Shown here in pieces: positions 33,354-43,010 of a stretch of DNA of 64,000 bases (its first letter is position 1; each line of letters begins with the position of its first letter). The notes below the pieces were generated by a model. That model had not been told where the DNA came from and searched no databases. It saw nothing but the letters and a program-made list of their open reading frames with translations. The translations under genes and the position numbers were made by a program. Source of the DNA: Scandinavium hiltneri (GTDB lineage Bacteria > Pseudomonadota > Gammaproteobacteria > Enterobacterales > Enterobacteriaceae); the NCBI RefSeq assembly GCF_024764835.1, contig NZ_JALIGE010000074.1, forward strand, positions 372,001 to 436,000, given 5' to 3'.

Positions 33354-34577
33354 TCAGTAGCCTGTTTGCGTAACCCATAGCTGACGATAGCCGTGGGTTT
33401 CCTGCATCCAGGCAACCGCCCGTCCGTTCGGGGAAAAGACTACCGCATCGCCTGACGGCGGATTTTCATGATCGGCCGTCAAAAAGCGAATGTCCCCGCT
33501 CTGTGCATCGCACATCGCAATTCTGTCTTCCAGAACAAACCCTAAAGCCTGGCCTGACGGATGCCAGTTAAACGCCGACTGAATTCCACTGCACTGCGTT
33601 AATTGCCGCATTCCACTGCCTTCTGGCGCAATCAGCCATAGTTGCACCACGCCTGCATCATCTCGCATCAGAAACGCAATGCTATCGCCCTGCGGATTAC
33701 AGCGTACCCAGTGACGTGGCACGTTGACTAGGCCGGGATACGCGCGGTCGTGAGTGAACGTCAGACGACGCTGAACCACTCCGGCAGGCGGCGCGGGTAA
33801 ACTCTTTTCCGTGCCACACAGTGGCGCATCACCCGCTTGCTTCCAGCCGGCTTCACTCGTGGGCAGCGTGACGATAAACAGCTCTGGCACCTTTTCACCG
33901 TTCAGCGACAGCGTGTCGCCAATAAAAGCCAGCTGCGTATTGCCAACCCAACCTTCTTCGTAGGCGCGATTAATCTCATCACTGCCGGGCTGCGGCGTCG
34001 GCGTGGTCTGGCTCATCAGGACCGACCAATGACTGCCGGCATATTCACGCGGATGATGGCCCTGCGGCGTGACTGGCCCATACGGCGCTGCAACCCCGAC
34101 ATTACGCAAATCCAGAGCCTGATCGCGCTCATGCATGACGTGGTCGTTGTAGGTGAAGCTGACCAGCTCGCCGTTTGGGCTGTAAACGTGGACATGGCTT
34201 CCGCCGCGCAGCGCACCCGGCGTAAACGGCGGGGTAATATCCATCGCATCGAGATTTTGGGTTTCGCCCTGAAACGTCACCACGCCACGGCGGTGATGGA
34301 AATCGTAGTGCCATGAATCATCAGGGTTTTCCGGGCCATGAATAAACACATAACGTTCATCCTGCGGATGCACCGTTACCACGCCAACATGCGCGCCATC
34401 GGGGGCGGTATAAATCACGTCGTTTTCACCGCTGTGGCTATTGACGCGCTCAATGGTTTTTCCGGTAAACGACGCGCCGGAAGGACGCACGTCAAACACC
34501 AGCCATTGGCTATCGGGCGTCCAGGTTTGTGTGTTGGTGAGCTGATGATGGCGAGAGATGAAGGTGATTTGTTTCAT
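33354..34577 (-). CDS. yidR: YidR, beta-propeller protein (oligogalacturonate lyase-like)
   Basis: 407 residues made of repeated WD40/TolB-like blades (for example DSIAFLMRDDAGVVQLWLIAPEGSGMRQLT and GRAVAWMQETHGYRQLWVT). The start at 34577 follows the orthologue (MKQ..SRHHQLT..TWTPDSQ). The fold is related to oligogalacturonate lyase Ogl, but no activity is established for YidR and no pectin genes lie near. No signal peptide, so cytoplasmic. Confidence 0.88.
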   Translation of the reverse strand: MKQITFISRHHQLTNTQTWTPDSQWLVFDVRPSGASFTGKTIERVNSHSGENDVIYTAPDGAHVGVVTVHPQDERYVFIHGPENPDDSWHYDFHHRRGVVTFQGETQNLDAMDITPPFTPGALRGGSHVHVYSPNGELVSFTYNDHVMHERDQALDLRNVGVAAPYGPVTPQGHHPREYAGSHWSVLMSQTTPTPQPGSDEINRAYEEGWVGNTQLAFIGDTLSLNGEKVPELFIVTLPTSEAGWKQAGDAPLCGTEKSLPAPPAGVVQRRLTFTHDRAYPGLVNVPRHWVRCNPQGDSIAFLMRDDAGVVQLWLIAPEGSGMRQLTQCSGIQSAFNWHPSGQALGFVLEDRIAMCDAQSGDIRFLTADHENPPSGDAVVFSPNGRAVAWMQETHGYRQLWVTQTGY

Positions 34578-34635
34578 GAAGATACCCTGATGCGCGTTGG
34601 TGGCATCAGGGTATAGCAAAGTCTATTTGTTTACA

Positions 34636-35448
34636 TCACTGCAGAACGAACTTCTCAATCGCGTAGGCAACGCCGTCTTCCAGGTTAGATTTAGTCACGA
34701 AGTTGGCGACTTCTTTCACCGATGGAATGGCGTTTTCCATTGCCACGCCCATCCCGGCGTATTCAATCATGGCGATGTCGTTTTCCTGATCGCCGAGAGT
34801 CATTACCTCTTCCGGCTTGATGCCTAACGTATCGGCCAGAGATTTCACGCCGGTGCCTTTATTGACGCGTTTATCGAGGATTTCGAGGAAGTACGGCGCA
34901 CTTTTCAGCACGGTATACTTCTCTTTCACTTCTGCCGGAATGCGGGCGATAGCTTTATCGAGAATGGCTGGCTCGTCGATCATCATTACTTTCAGCAGCT
35001 GAATATCACGCGCCATGTTTTCCGCTTCGCAGAATACCAGTGGGATGGTGGCGACAAAAGATTCATGCACGGTGTAGTAGCTGACGTCGCGGTTCGCGGT
35101 GTACAGCGTGTTGCGGTCGAGCGCGTGGAAGTGAGAACCCACATCGCGGGAAAGCTGTTCCAGGTAGCGATAATCGTCATAACTCAGCGCCGTTTGTGCC
35201 ACCGTGCTGCCATCACTGGCTTTCTGAACCAGCGCGCCGTTATAGGTGATGCAGTAATCGCCTTCCTGCTCCATGTGCAGCTCTTTCAGGTAGTTATGAA
35301 CACCTGCATACGGGCGACCGGTACACAGCACCACCTTCACGCCACGCTCACGCGCAGCCGCAATGGCCTGTTTAACCGCCGGAGAAATTGTATGGTCGGG
35401 CAGCAGCAATGTTCCGTCCATGTCGATTGCAATGAGTTTGATAGCCAT
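34636..35448 (-). CDS. yidA: YidA, HAD-family sugar phosphatase
   Basis: 270 residues of HAD subfamily Cof/IIB. Motif I DMDGTLL (nucleophile Asp), motif II VLCTGRPY, and motifs III/IV in LGDQENDIAMIEYAGMG are all intact, with a large C2B cap at about residues 85-190. It hydrolyses phosphate from sugar phosphates (alpha-D-glucose-1-phosphate, erythrose-4-phosphate) in E. coli. Minus strand, after gyrB, with its own promoter region past the gyrB terminator. Confidence 0.95.
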   Translation of the reverse strand: MAIKLIAIDMDGTLLLPDHTISPAVKQAIAAARERGVKVVLCTGRPYAGVHNYLKELHMEQEGDYCITYNGALVQKASDGSTVAQTALSYDDYRYLEQLSRDVGSHFHALDRNTLYTANRDVSYYTVHESFVATIPLVFCEAENMARDIQLLKVMMIDEPAILDKAIARIPAEVKEKYTVLKSAPYFLEILDKRVNKGTGVKSLADTLGIKPEEVMTLGDQENDIAMIEYAGMGVAMENAIPSVKEVANFVTKSNLEDGVAYAIEKFVLQ

Positions 35449-35572
35449 AGGATCCCCGAGATAAGTGAGTTCTTACTCATGCTAACGCGATTTAGCTCAA
35501 AAAACAGCAAAAGAGTCAGGGTAAAAGGGGGATGGAGATCGAGGCGGGAATTCCTCTTTTGCGGCAATAAAA

Positions 35573-35602
35573 AGCCCGGTGGCGCTAGCGCTCACCGGGC
35601 TT
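35573..35602 (-). terminator. gyrB operon terminator
   Basis: AAGCCCGGTGAGC-GCTA-GCGCCACCGGGCTT on the minus strand followed by TTTATTG. Also REP-like in sequence. Confidence 0.8.
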
Positions 35603-35652
35603 ACGTAATTTGTCGCCCCAGCAAGCGTTAACACCACCGGGGAACACGTTAC

Positions 35653-38067
35653 TTAGATATCGATGTTCGCCGCTTTCAGGGCATTTTCTTCGATAAATGC
35701 ACGACGCGGTTCAACAGCATCACCCATCAGGGTAGTGAACAGCTGGTCGGCAGCGATTGCATCTTTGACGGTCACGCGCAGCATACGGCGGCTTTCTGGA
35801 TCCATGGTGGTTTCCCACAGCTGATCCGGGTTCATTTCACCCAGGCCTTTATAACGCTGAATAGACAGACCGCGACGGGACTCTTTCACCAGCCATTCCA
35901 GCGCCTGTTCGAAGCTGGTAATCGGCTGACGGCGTTCGCCACGTTCGATGAACGCGTCTTCTTCAATCAGACCGCGCAGCTTCTCGCCGAGCGTGTACAA
36001 ACGACGGTATTCACCACCGGTCACAAACTCCTGATCCAGCGGGTAATCAGTGTCCACACCGTGAGTACGCACGCGGATGATTGGCTCAAACAGATGCAGC
36101 TCAGTGTTCTCACGAACATCGAACTTCCACATGCTTCCGTGCTGCTCATCTTCATTCAGCTGAGTAACCAGCTGATTTACCCAACGCGTCACTTTCTGCT
36201 CGTCACTGAGATCGGCTTCAACCAGCGTTGGCTGATACACCAGCTCTTTCAGCAGTGAACGCGGGAAGCGACGTTCCATACGGACAATCATTTTCTGTGC
36301 AGCGTTGAATTCTGCCACCAGTTTTTCCAGCGCTTCACCCGCCAGCGCCGGTGCGCTCGCGTTGGTGTGCAGAGTTGCACCATCAAGCGCGATAGAAATC
36401 TGATACTGATCCATCGCTTCATCGTCTTTAATATACTGTTCCTGCTTGCCTTTTTTCACTTTGTACAGAGGCGGCTGGGCGATATACACGTGGCCACGTT
36501 CTACGATTTCAGGCATCTGACGATAGAAGAAGGTCAATAGCAGCGTACGGATGTGCGAGCCATCGACGTCGGCATCGGTCATGATGATGATGCTGTGATA
36601 GCGAAGTTTGTCCGGGTTGTATTCGTCACGACCAATGCCGCACCCCAGCGCAGTGATAAGCGTTGCCACTTCCTGCGAGGAGAGCATTTTGTCGAAGCGG
36701 GCTTTCTCAACGTTGAGGATTTTACCCTTCAGCGGCAGAATCGCCTGGTTCTTACGGTTACGCCCCTGCTTAGCAGAGCCGCCCGCGGAGTCCCCTTCCA
36801 CGAGGTACAGTTCGGACAGCGCCGGATCGCGTTCCTGGCAATCCGCCAGTTTGCCCGGCAGGCCTGCTAAGTCCAGTGCGCCTTTACGACGGGTCATTTC
36901 ACGGGCTCTACGCGCCGCTTCTCGGGCACGTGCCGCATCGATAATTTTGCCAACAACGATTTTTGCATCGGACGGGTTTTCCAGCAGGTATTCTGCCAGC
37001 AATTCGTTCATCTGCTGCTCAACCGCAGTCTTCACTTCGGAAGAAACCAGTTTGTCTTTGGTCTGCGAAGAGAACTTCGGATCGGGTACTTTCACGGAAA
37101 CAACGGCAATCAGGCCTTCACGGGCATCGTCACCGGTGGCGCTGACTTTGGCTTTTTTGCTGTAGCCTTCTTTGTCCATGTAAGCATTCAGCGTACGGGT
37201 CATTGCCGTACGGAAACCGACAAGGTGAGTACCGCCATCGCGCTGTGGAATGTTGTTGGTAAAGCAGTAGATGTTTTCCTGGAAACCATCGTTCCACTGC
37301 AGCGCAACTTCAACGCCGATGCCGTCTTTTTCGGTGGAGAAATAGAAGATATGCGGGTGAATTGGCGTTTTGTTTTTGTTCAGATACTCAACGAACGCTT
37401 TGATACCGCCTTCGTAGTGGAAATGATCTTCTTTACCGTCACGCTTGTCGCGCAGGCGGATAGAAACGCCGGAGTTCAGGAACGACAGCTCGCGCAGGCG
37501 TTTAGCCAGAATGTCGTATTCAAACTCGATGACATTCGTGAAGGTTTCATAACTTGGCCAGAAACGCACCTGGGTCCCGGTCACATCGGTATCACCGGTC
37601 ACCGCCAACGGAGCCTGTGGCACGCCGTGAACATAAATCTGGTGGTGAACTTTGCCTTCGCGGCGAATCACCAGTTCCAGCTTCTGCGACAGGGCGTTTA
37701 CCACTGAAACGCCTACGCCGTGCAGACCACCGGACACTTTATAAGAGTTGTCATCGAATTTACCGCCTGCGTGCAGAACGGTCATGATAACTTCCGCTGC
37801 AGAAACCCCCTCTTCCGGGTGAATGCCGGTCGGAATACCACGGCCATCATCCGTTACGGAAACGGAATTATCGGCGTGGATAGTGACAACGATATCTTTA
37901 CAGTGACCCGCGAGCGCTTCGTCGATAGCGTTATCCACAACCTCGAATACCATGTGGTGCAGACCGGTGCCGTCATCCGTGTCGCCGATATACATACCCG
38001 GGCGCTTACGCACCGCATCCAGCCCTTTCAGGACTTTGATACTGGAGGAGTCATAAGAATTCGACAT
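35653..38067 (-). CDS. gyrB: DNA gyrase subunit B
   Basis: 804 residues, exact E. coli length, starting MSNSYDSSSIKVLKGLDAV (second of two ATGs). GHKL ATPase domain (EVVDNAIDEALAGH; DDGRGIPTG; GLHGVGVSVVNAL), transducer domain, and Toprim domain with EGDSAGGSAKQGR and TDADVDGSHIRTLLL. With GyrA it introduces negative supercoils using ATP. Last gene of dnaA-dnaN-recF-gyrB. Confidence 0.98.
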   Translation of the reverse strand: MSNSYDSSSIKVLKGLDAVRKRPGMYIGDTDDGTGLHHMVFEVVDNAIDEALAGHCKDIVVTIHADNSVSVTDDGRGIPTGIHPEEGVSAAEVIMTVLHAGGKFDDNSYKVSGGLHGVGVSVVNALSQKLELVIRREGKVHHQIYVHGVPQAPLAVTGDTDVTGTQVRFWPSYETFTNVIEFEYDILAKRLRELSFLNSGVSIRLRDKRDGKEDHFHYEGGIKAFVEYLNKNKTPIHPHIFYFSTEKDGIGVEVALQWNDGFQENIYCFTNNIPQRDGGTHLVGFRTAMTRTLNAYMDKEGYSKKAKVSATGDDAREGLIAVVSVKVPDPKFSSQTKDKLVSSEVKTAVEQQMNELLAEYLLENPSDAKIVVGKIIDAARAREAARRAREMTRRKGALDLAGLPGKLADCQERDPALSELYLVEGDSAGGSAKQGRNRKNQAILPLKGKILNVEKARFDKMLSSQEVATLITALGCGIGRDEYNPDKLRYHSIIIMTDADVDGSHIRTLLLTFFYRQMPEIVERGHVYIAQPPLYKVKKGKQEQYIKDDEAMDQYQISIALDGATLHTNASAPALAGEALEKLVAEFNAAQKMIVRMERRFPRSLLKELVYQPTLVEADLSDEQKVTRWVNQLVTQLNEDEQHGSMWKFDVRENTELHLFEPIIRVRTHGVDTDYPLDQEFVTGGEYRRLYTLGEKLRGLIEEDAFIERGERRQPITSFEQALEWLVKESRRGLSIQRYKGLGEMNPDQLWETTMDPESRRMLRVTVKDAIAADQLFTTLMGDAVEPRRAFIEENALKAANIDI

Positions 38068-38095
38068 CAACGTTTCTCGCTCATTTAAACTTGGG

Positions 38096-39169
38096 TTAAT
38101 CCGTTATTTTACCTTTTTCCACGCTGAACATCTTCGAATTTTTGTCCGACATGTCCATTACGTGTTCAGCGCTAATGGCGCTGACAAAAACCTGCGACTC
38201 TGTCGCTTTGAGCCTGCTGGCAAGCAGGCCTCGGCGCTCGTCATCAAGTTCAGAGGCAAAATCATCTATGAGGTACAGGCAGCGCCGCCCGCTTTCACGG
38301 GTCAGAAACTCACCTTGCGCCAGACGTAAGGCGCACATCAGCAGTTTGAGCTGCCCGCGCGACAGTGTGTCCTCCACCGGTGCGCCATCGGCACGTATGC
38401 GGAAATCCGCTTTGTGCGGGCCGTGGGCGGTGTAGGTCAGCATTCGGTCGCGCTCGAAATTCCGTTCAAGCACCTCTGAATAGTCGGTCTCTTTTTCCCA
38501 GCCGCGCTGGAAAGAAAAAGTGAGACTGAATTCAGGAAGAAACTGTTTGCAGGTATCCGCCATATCTTCGGCGATACCCGCACTGTATTCCGCTCGCCAT
38601 TGACTGATTTGCTCGGCCAGCGGGATAAGTTCCATGTCCCACGGACGCAGCTGCGCGTAGCGGGTTACCTGACGCAATGCAGCGTTACGCTGTTTCAGCA
38701 AACGCTTGAGATTGCTCCAGGCGGTAAAGAAACCGGCTTCGTTGTGAAAGCATCCCCAATCAAGGAATGCTCTTCTATATTTGGGGCCGCCGTTGAGTAA
38801 AGTAAACCCTTCGGGGGTGATGAGCTGCATCGGCATCAGCAGCGCCAGTTCGGCCACCTTGTGTCCGTCGGTACCGTCGATGCGAACTTTGCTGTCGCCC
38901 TGTTTGTCTTTGGTGAGGCCAATTGAGATCTCGCGCTCCTGGCCCTGCAGGCGTCCATGTAAGATGAACGATTCCTGCTCGTGGCGAATAACGCGGCCTA
39001 TTTGCAAACTGCGAAACGCCCGACCGTGGCCGAGCGTGTAGATAGCTTCCAGTACGCTGGTTTTTCCGCTGCCGTTGGCACCTACCAGGAAATTAAAGCC
39101 AGGGGATAAAGCGAGATCCGCGTTTTCAATGTTGCGAAAGTCGCGGATCAACAAGCGGGTTAGCGCCAT
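38096..39169 (-). CDS. recF: RecF, recombination mediator ATPase
   Basis: 357 residues. Walker A GANGSGKTS near residue 35, ABC-type signature SRGQLKLLMCALRLAQ, and Walker B CLYLIDDFASELD. It helps RecOR load RecA at single-strand gaps. Start overlaps the dnaN stop (TAATG). Confidence 0.98.
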   Translation of the reverse strand: MALTRLLIRDFRNIENADLALSPGFNFLVGANGSGKTSVLEAIYTLGHGRAFRSLQIGRVIRHEQESFILHGRLQGQEREISIGLTKDKQGDSKVRIDGTDGHKVAELALLMPMQLITPEGFTLLNGGPKYRRAFLDWGCFHNEAGFFTAWSNLKRLLKQRNAALRQVTRYAQLRPWDMELIPLAEQISQWRAEYSAGIAEDMADTCKQFLPEFSLTFSFQRGWEKETDYSEVLERNFERDRMLTYTAHGPHKADFRIRADGAPVEDTLSRGQLKLLMCALRLAQGEFLTRESGRRCLYLIDDFASELDDERRGLLASRLKATESQVFVSAISAEHVMDMSDKNSKMFSVEKGKITD

Positions 39170-40269
39170 TACAATCTCATTGGCATAACAACGTAAGCCG
39201 CGCTTTGGCTGGCTGCATCTTCAATTTGAACGCTGGATACGGAGTCGGTCAGCAGAATTCGGACGTTTTCGCATTTCAGTGCATTGAGCACATCCAGTAC
39301 GTAGCTGACGTTGAAGCCGATTTCCATCTCGGTCCCAGCGTAGGTGACGTCCAGAATTTCTTCTGCTTCTTCCTGCTCCGGGTTGTTGGCAGTGATTTTC
39401 AGCTGATTTTCGCTGACATACAGACGCACGCCGCGGAATTTTTCGTTCGAGAGAATCGCCGCACGGGCAAACGCCTGCTTGAGAATGTCACAGCCCGCAT
39501 CGAGATGTTTGTCCGGGTTTTTCGGCAACACGCGACGGTAGTCCGGAAAACGACCATCCACCAGTTTAGAGGTGAAGATGAAATCGCCCACGTGCGCGCG
39601 GATGTTGTTGCTGCCAATCTGCACACGCATTGGGTTGTCGCCGCCGTCGAGCATACGCATCAGCTCGATTACGCCTTTACGCGGTACGATCACCGAATGG
39701 TTCGGTAACGTTTCGCCGATAGGCATCGAACAGACCGCCAGACGGTGGCCATCGGTCGCTACGGTACGCAGTTCTTCACCTTCGGTTTCGAACAGCATGC
39801 CGTTTAAGTAGTAGCGAACGTCCTGATGCGCCATGGAAAACTGGGTCGCTTCAATCAGGCGTTTCATCGTCGCCTGAGCAACGGTGAATTCCACTTCGCT
39901 TTGCCAGTCGTCGAGGTTCGGGAAATCGGCAGCAGGCAGCGTAGAAAGAGAGAAACGGCTACGGCCAGAGCGCACCAACATGCGGTCACCCTCAAGCTGT
40001 ACGGCAATTTCAGCCCCTTCCGGCAAGCCACGGCAAATATCGAAGAACTTGCGCGCTGGCACGGTGGTGGCACCCGGCTCGTGCGGCTGAAGCAGCGCGA
40101 CGCGTGCGACCATTTCCATTTCAAGGTCAGTTCCGGTCAATGACAAGGAACCGTCTGCAACCTGCAGCAGTAAATTACCCAAAATCGGCAACGTTGGGCG
40201 ACCACCTAATGGGCCACTTACTTGCTGCAGCGGTTTTAATAAATGTTCACGTTCAACGGTAAATTTCAT
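39169..40269 (-). CDS. dnaN: DNA polymerase III sliding clamp (beta)
   Basis: 366 residues, the invariant family length: three clamp domains of about 120 residues, starting MKFTVEREHLLKPLQQVSGPLGGRPTLPILGN and ending in the conserved YVVMPMRL. It tethers polymerases to DNA. Four bases after dnaA, one base before recF. Confidence 0.99.
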   Translation of the reverse strand: MKFTVEREHLLKPLQQVSGPLGGRPTLPILGNLLLQVADGSLSLTGTDLEMEMVARVALLQPHEPGATTVPARKFFDICRGLPEGAEIAVQLEGDRMLVRSGRSRFSLSTLPAADFPNLDDWQSEVEFTVAQATMKRLIEATQFSMAHQDVRYYLNGMLFETEGEELRTVATDGHRLAVCSMPIGETLPNHSVIVPRKGVIELMRMLDGGDNPMRVQIGSNNIRAHVGDFIFTSKLVDGRFPDYRRVLPKNPDKHLDAGCDILKQAFARAAILSNEKFRGVRLYVSENQLKITANNPEQEEAEEILDVTYAGTEMEIGFNVSYVLDVLNALKCENVRILLTDSVSSVQIEDAASQSAAYVVMPMRL

Positions 40270-40273
40270 AGCG

Positions 40274-41671
40274 TCACGAAGATAATGTTCTGATTAAGTT
40301 GGAGAAATCTTCTTTGATGTCATGGCTTTCTTCACGCAACTGCTCGATCTTGCGGCACGCATGCAGCACGGTCGTGTGGTCGCGGCCACCAAACGCATCG
40401 CCAATTTCCGGCAGGCTGTGGTTGGTGAGTTCCTTGGCCAGCGCCATCGCCATCTGGCGCGGACGCGCCACAGAGCGGGAACGACGCTTGGACAGCAAAT
40501 CTGCCACTTTGATCTTATAGTACTCCGCCACCGTCTTCTGAATATTGTCGATGGTGACCAGTTTTTCCTGCAGCGCCAGCAGATCGCGCAGCGCTTCACG
40601 CACGAAATCAATGGTAATGGCCCGACCGGTAAAATTGGCGTTGGCGATAACGCGGTTCAGTGCGCCTTCAAGTTCACGCACGTTGGAGCGCAGGCGCTTG
40701 GCAATAAAGAACGCCACTTCGCCCGGCAGACGAATGTCGTTCTCGTCGGCCTTTTTCATCAGGATCGCCACGCGCGTTTCGAGCTCAGGTGGCTCGATCG
40801 CAACGGTTAATCCCCAGCCAAAACGGGACTTCAGACGATCTTCAACGCCGTTGATCTCTTTAGGATAGCGATCGGACGTCAGGATTATCTGTTGATTCCC
40901 TTCCAGCAGGGCATTGAATGTGTGGAAGAACTCTTCCTGAGATCGTTCTTTATTAGCAAAGAACTGAATGTCATCTATTAGCAGGGCATCAACGGAACGG
41001 TAGTAACGCTTGAACTCTTCGATGGCGTTGTTCTGCAGGGCTTTGACCATGTCCTGAACAAAACGCTCGGAGTGCATGTACACCACTTTGGCGTTCGGTT
41101 TACGGGCAATAATGCCGTTGCCGACAGCGTGTAACAGGTGCGTTTTACCGAGACCCGTGCCGCCATAAAGGAACAACGGGTTGTATGCGCCGCCAGGGTT
41201 ATCTGCCACCTGACGCGCCGCAGCACGCGCTAACTGGTTCGATTTACCTTCAACGAAGTTATCGAACGTGTGCTTTACGTTTACGTTGGAGCGATAGGAC
41301 GGTTCTGCCGGAGCGGGAACGTTATCCCAGCCCTGGCGTGCCTGAGGAATGGCACGCGGTGCATGTACCTGCTGAGCATGTGCCTGAACGGCAACCTGCG
41401 CGGTTTCTCTCGCGACCTGCGTGGCAGGCCTGGCACCCACTTCAAACCGCAGTTGCGGGGCGTCGGTACCGCAGAAATCATTCAACAGTCCGTTGATATT
41501 ATTGAGGTATTTATCCCTTACCCAATCAAGCACAAAACGATTTGGTGCATACAATGCCAGCGTGTTATCGCTCAGCTCCGCCTGCAATGGGCGGATCCAC
41601 ATGCTGAATTCTGTGGCTGGTAACTCATCCTGCAATCGGGCAAGACACTGCTGCCAAAGCGAAAGTGACAC
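40274..41671 (-). CDS. dnaA: Replication initiator DnaA
   Basis: 465 residues. Domain I (SLSLWQQCLARLQDELPATEFSMWIRPL), a short variable domain II rich in Ala/Gln (about residues 90-130), AAA+ domain III with Walker A GGTGLGKTH and Walker B LLIDDIQFF, and domain IV with the DnaA signature GRDHTTVLHACRKI. GTG start at 41671 with GGAG six bases before it; the frame is open 18 codons further but not conserved. Two residues shorter than E. coli within domain II. Autoregulated through the DnaA box upstream. Confidence 0.98.
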   Translation of the reverse strand: MSLSLWQQCLARLQDELPATEFSMWIRPLQAELSDNTLALYAPNRFVLDWVRDKYLNNINGLLNDFCGTDAPQLRFEVGARPATQVARETAQVAVQAHAQQVHAPRAIPQARQGWDNVPAPAEPSYRSNVNVKHTFDNFVEGKSNQLARAAARQVADNPGGAYNPLFLYGGTGLGKTHLLHAVGNGIIARKPNAKVVYMHSERFVQDMVKALQNNAIEEFKRYYRSVDALLIDDIQFFANKERSQEEFFHTFNALLEGNQQIILTSDRYPKEINGVEDRLKSRFGWGLTVAIEPPELETRVAILMKKADENDIRLPGEVAFFIAKRLRSNVRELEGALNRVIANANFTGRAITIDFVREALRDLLALQEKLVTIDNIQKTVAEYYKIKVADLLSKRRSRSVARPRQMAMALAKELTNHSLPEIGDAFGGRDHTTVLHACRKIEQLREESHDIKEDFSNLIRTLSS

Positions 41672-41874
41672 GGCGGACTCCAATCGAACAAATAAGGGTG
41701 AAACAGAATTAATGATTGTTGACACACGTCGGACAGCCCACAGGTCGGTGGGGGTGACGTGCGAACCGCTATCAGCGGTTGTTACTCCGATCAGGATCCA
41801 GGAAACGATCGGGACCGCGGATCATAGCCTAAACTGCGCCAGAGATCTCCTGTTTCTCACAGATTCTTCCCGAT

Positions 41875-41883
41875 TTATCCACA
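41875..41883 (+). promoter_or_regulatory. DnaA box
   Basis: TTATCCACA, the perfect 9-mer consensus, about 200 bp upstream of dnaA; used for autoregulation in E. coli. Confidence 0.85.
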
Positions 41884-42015
41884 GGGAAGATCGGGACCGG
41901 CTAAGTGTAATCGATCCTGGTCAGAGTGAGGGGCGATTTCGCCCGCATATTGGAAAAATTAATGCGTCGCGACAATTTTTTGCATAATCGATCTAATAAA
42001 GATCCCGGGCGATCC

Positions 42016-42043
42016 TTGCGCTTTAATTGGCAGGCTTTATAAT
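42016..42043 (+). promoter_or_regulatory. rpmH promoter, distal
   Basis: -35 TTGCGC (42016-42021), 16-bp spacer, -10 TATAAT (42038-42043). Confidence 0.6.
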
Positions 42044-42140
42044 CCTCCACCCGGTGCGTGTTACTCGCTAACGCGGACCGTTGCCGGTCATTTTGCACGC
42101 GAAATCGTGCGGAAATACGCGGGAAATAAGGTAAAGAGAA

Positions 42141-42169
42141 TTGACTCCGGAGTGTACAATTATTACAAT
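42141..42169 (+). promoter_or_regulatory. rpmH promoter, proximal
   Basis: -35 TTGACT (42141-42146), 17-bp spacer, -10 TACAAT (42164-42169), about 100 bases before rpmH. Confidence 0.75.
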
Positions 42170-42270
42170 CCGGCCTCTTTAATCACCCACACTGAAGCGG
42201 AAGTCGTTCGAAACTCGTTCGGGTACACGCAAAAGTCAGTGAATTTATTCAAGTTTAGGTAGAAATCGCC

Positions 42271-42411
42271 ATGAAACGCACTTTTCAACCGTCTGTACTG
42301 AAGCGCAACCGTTCACACGGCTTCCGTGCTCGTATGGCTACTAAAAATGGTCGTCAGGTTCTGGCACGTCGTCGTGCTAAATGCCGTTCTCGTCTGACCG
42401 TTTCCAAGTAA
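42271..42411 (+). CDS. rpmH: 50S ribosomal protein L34
   Basis: 46 residues, the universal bL34 length: starts MKRTFQPSVLKRNRSHGFR, is dense in Arg/Lys, and ends RRRAKCRSRLTVSK. It binds 23S rRNA in the large subunit. Head of the rpmH-rnpA-yidD-yidC block, 16 bases before rnpA. Confidence 0.99.
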   Translation: MKRTFQPSVLKRNRSHGFRARMATKNGRQVLARRRAKCRSRLTVSK

Positions 42412-42427
42412 TAAAGCTAACCCCTGA

Positions 42428-42787
42428 GTGGTTAAGCTAGCTTTTCCCAGGGAGTTACGCTTGTTAACTCCCAATCATTTCACATTCGTCTTCCAGCAGC
42501 CGCAACGGGCTGGCACGCCGCAAATCACCATCCTCGGCCGCCTAAATTCGCTGGGGCATCCCCGCATCGGTCTTACTGTCGCCAAGAAAAACGTTAAACG
42601 CGCCCATGAACGCAATCGGATTAAACGTCTGACGCGTGAGAGCTTCCGTTTACGTCAGCATGAACTTCCCGCTATGGATTTCGTGGTGTTAGTTAAGAAA
42701 GGGGTTGCAGACCTCGACAACCGGGCAATCACGGAAGCGTTGGAAAAATTATGGCGCCGTCACTGTCGCCTGGCTCACGGGTCCTGA
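42428..42787 (+). CDS. rnpA: Ribonuclease P protein component
   Basis: 119 residues, GTG start (VKLAFPRELRLLTP), with the RNase P protein signature KKNVKRAHERNRIKRLTRESFR at about residues 53-74. It binds M1 RNA and aids tRNA 5' processing. Its last 37 bases overlap yidD in another frame. Confidence 0.98.
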   Translation: MVKLAFPRELRLLTPNHFTFVFQQPQRAGTPQITILGRLNSLGHPRIGLTVAKKNVKRAHERNRIKRLTRESFRLRQHELPAMDFVVLVKKGVADLDNRAITEALEKLWRRHCRLAHGS

Positions 42788-43008
42788 TAGCCCTTATCCG
42801 GGTCTATCAACGCCTGATTAGTCCGCTACTCGGGCCACACTGCCGTTTCACTCCCACCTGTTCACAATACGGAATTGAGGCATTGCGCAGGTTTGGAGTG
42901 TTAAAAGGCAGTTGGTTGACGGTGAAACGCGTATTAAAATGCCACCCTTTACACCCGGGTGGTGACGATCCCGTCCCACCAGGACCAACAAATACCAGAG
43001 AACACTAA
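42751..43008 (+). CDS. yidD: YidD, membrane protein insertion efficiency factor
   Basis: 85 residues: an amphipathic N-terminal helix (SRVLIALIRVYQRLISPLLG) then the family signature CRFTPTCSQYGIEALRRFG and CHPLHPGGDDPVP, with three Cys. It is an inner-face membrane protein that helps YidC insert proteins. It starts inside rnpA and ends 2 bases before yidC. Confidence 0.96.
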   Translation: MAPSLSPGSRVLIALIRVYQRLISPLLGPHCRFTPTCSQYGIEALRRFGVLKGSWLTVKRVLKCHPLHPGGDDPVPPGPTNTREH

Positions 43009-43010
43009 CG

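Larger units (their letters stand above)
41726..42270. promoter_or_regulatory. dnaA-rpmH divergent control region
   Basis: About 600 bases between dnaA and rpmH without a protein gene. It holds the minus-strand dnaA promoters, one consensus DnaA box, many GATC (Dam) sites (for example 41786, 41809, 41820, 41845, 41889, 41907, 41988, 42000), and at least two plus-strand rpmH promoters. The GATC density suggests SeqA/Dam timing of dnaA transcription, as in E. coli. Confidence 0.7.

Noticed and set aside
41726..42270. Possible replication origin (DnaA box plus many GATC sites)
   Set aside because: Only one consensus DnaA box and no tandem 13-mer array. In this family oriC lies near mnmG/mioC, beyond the atp operon, and this is the dnaA promoter.
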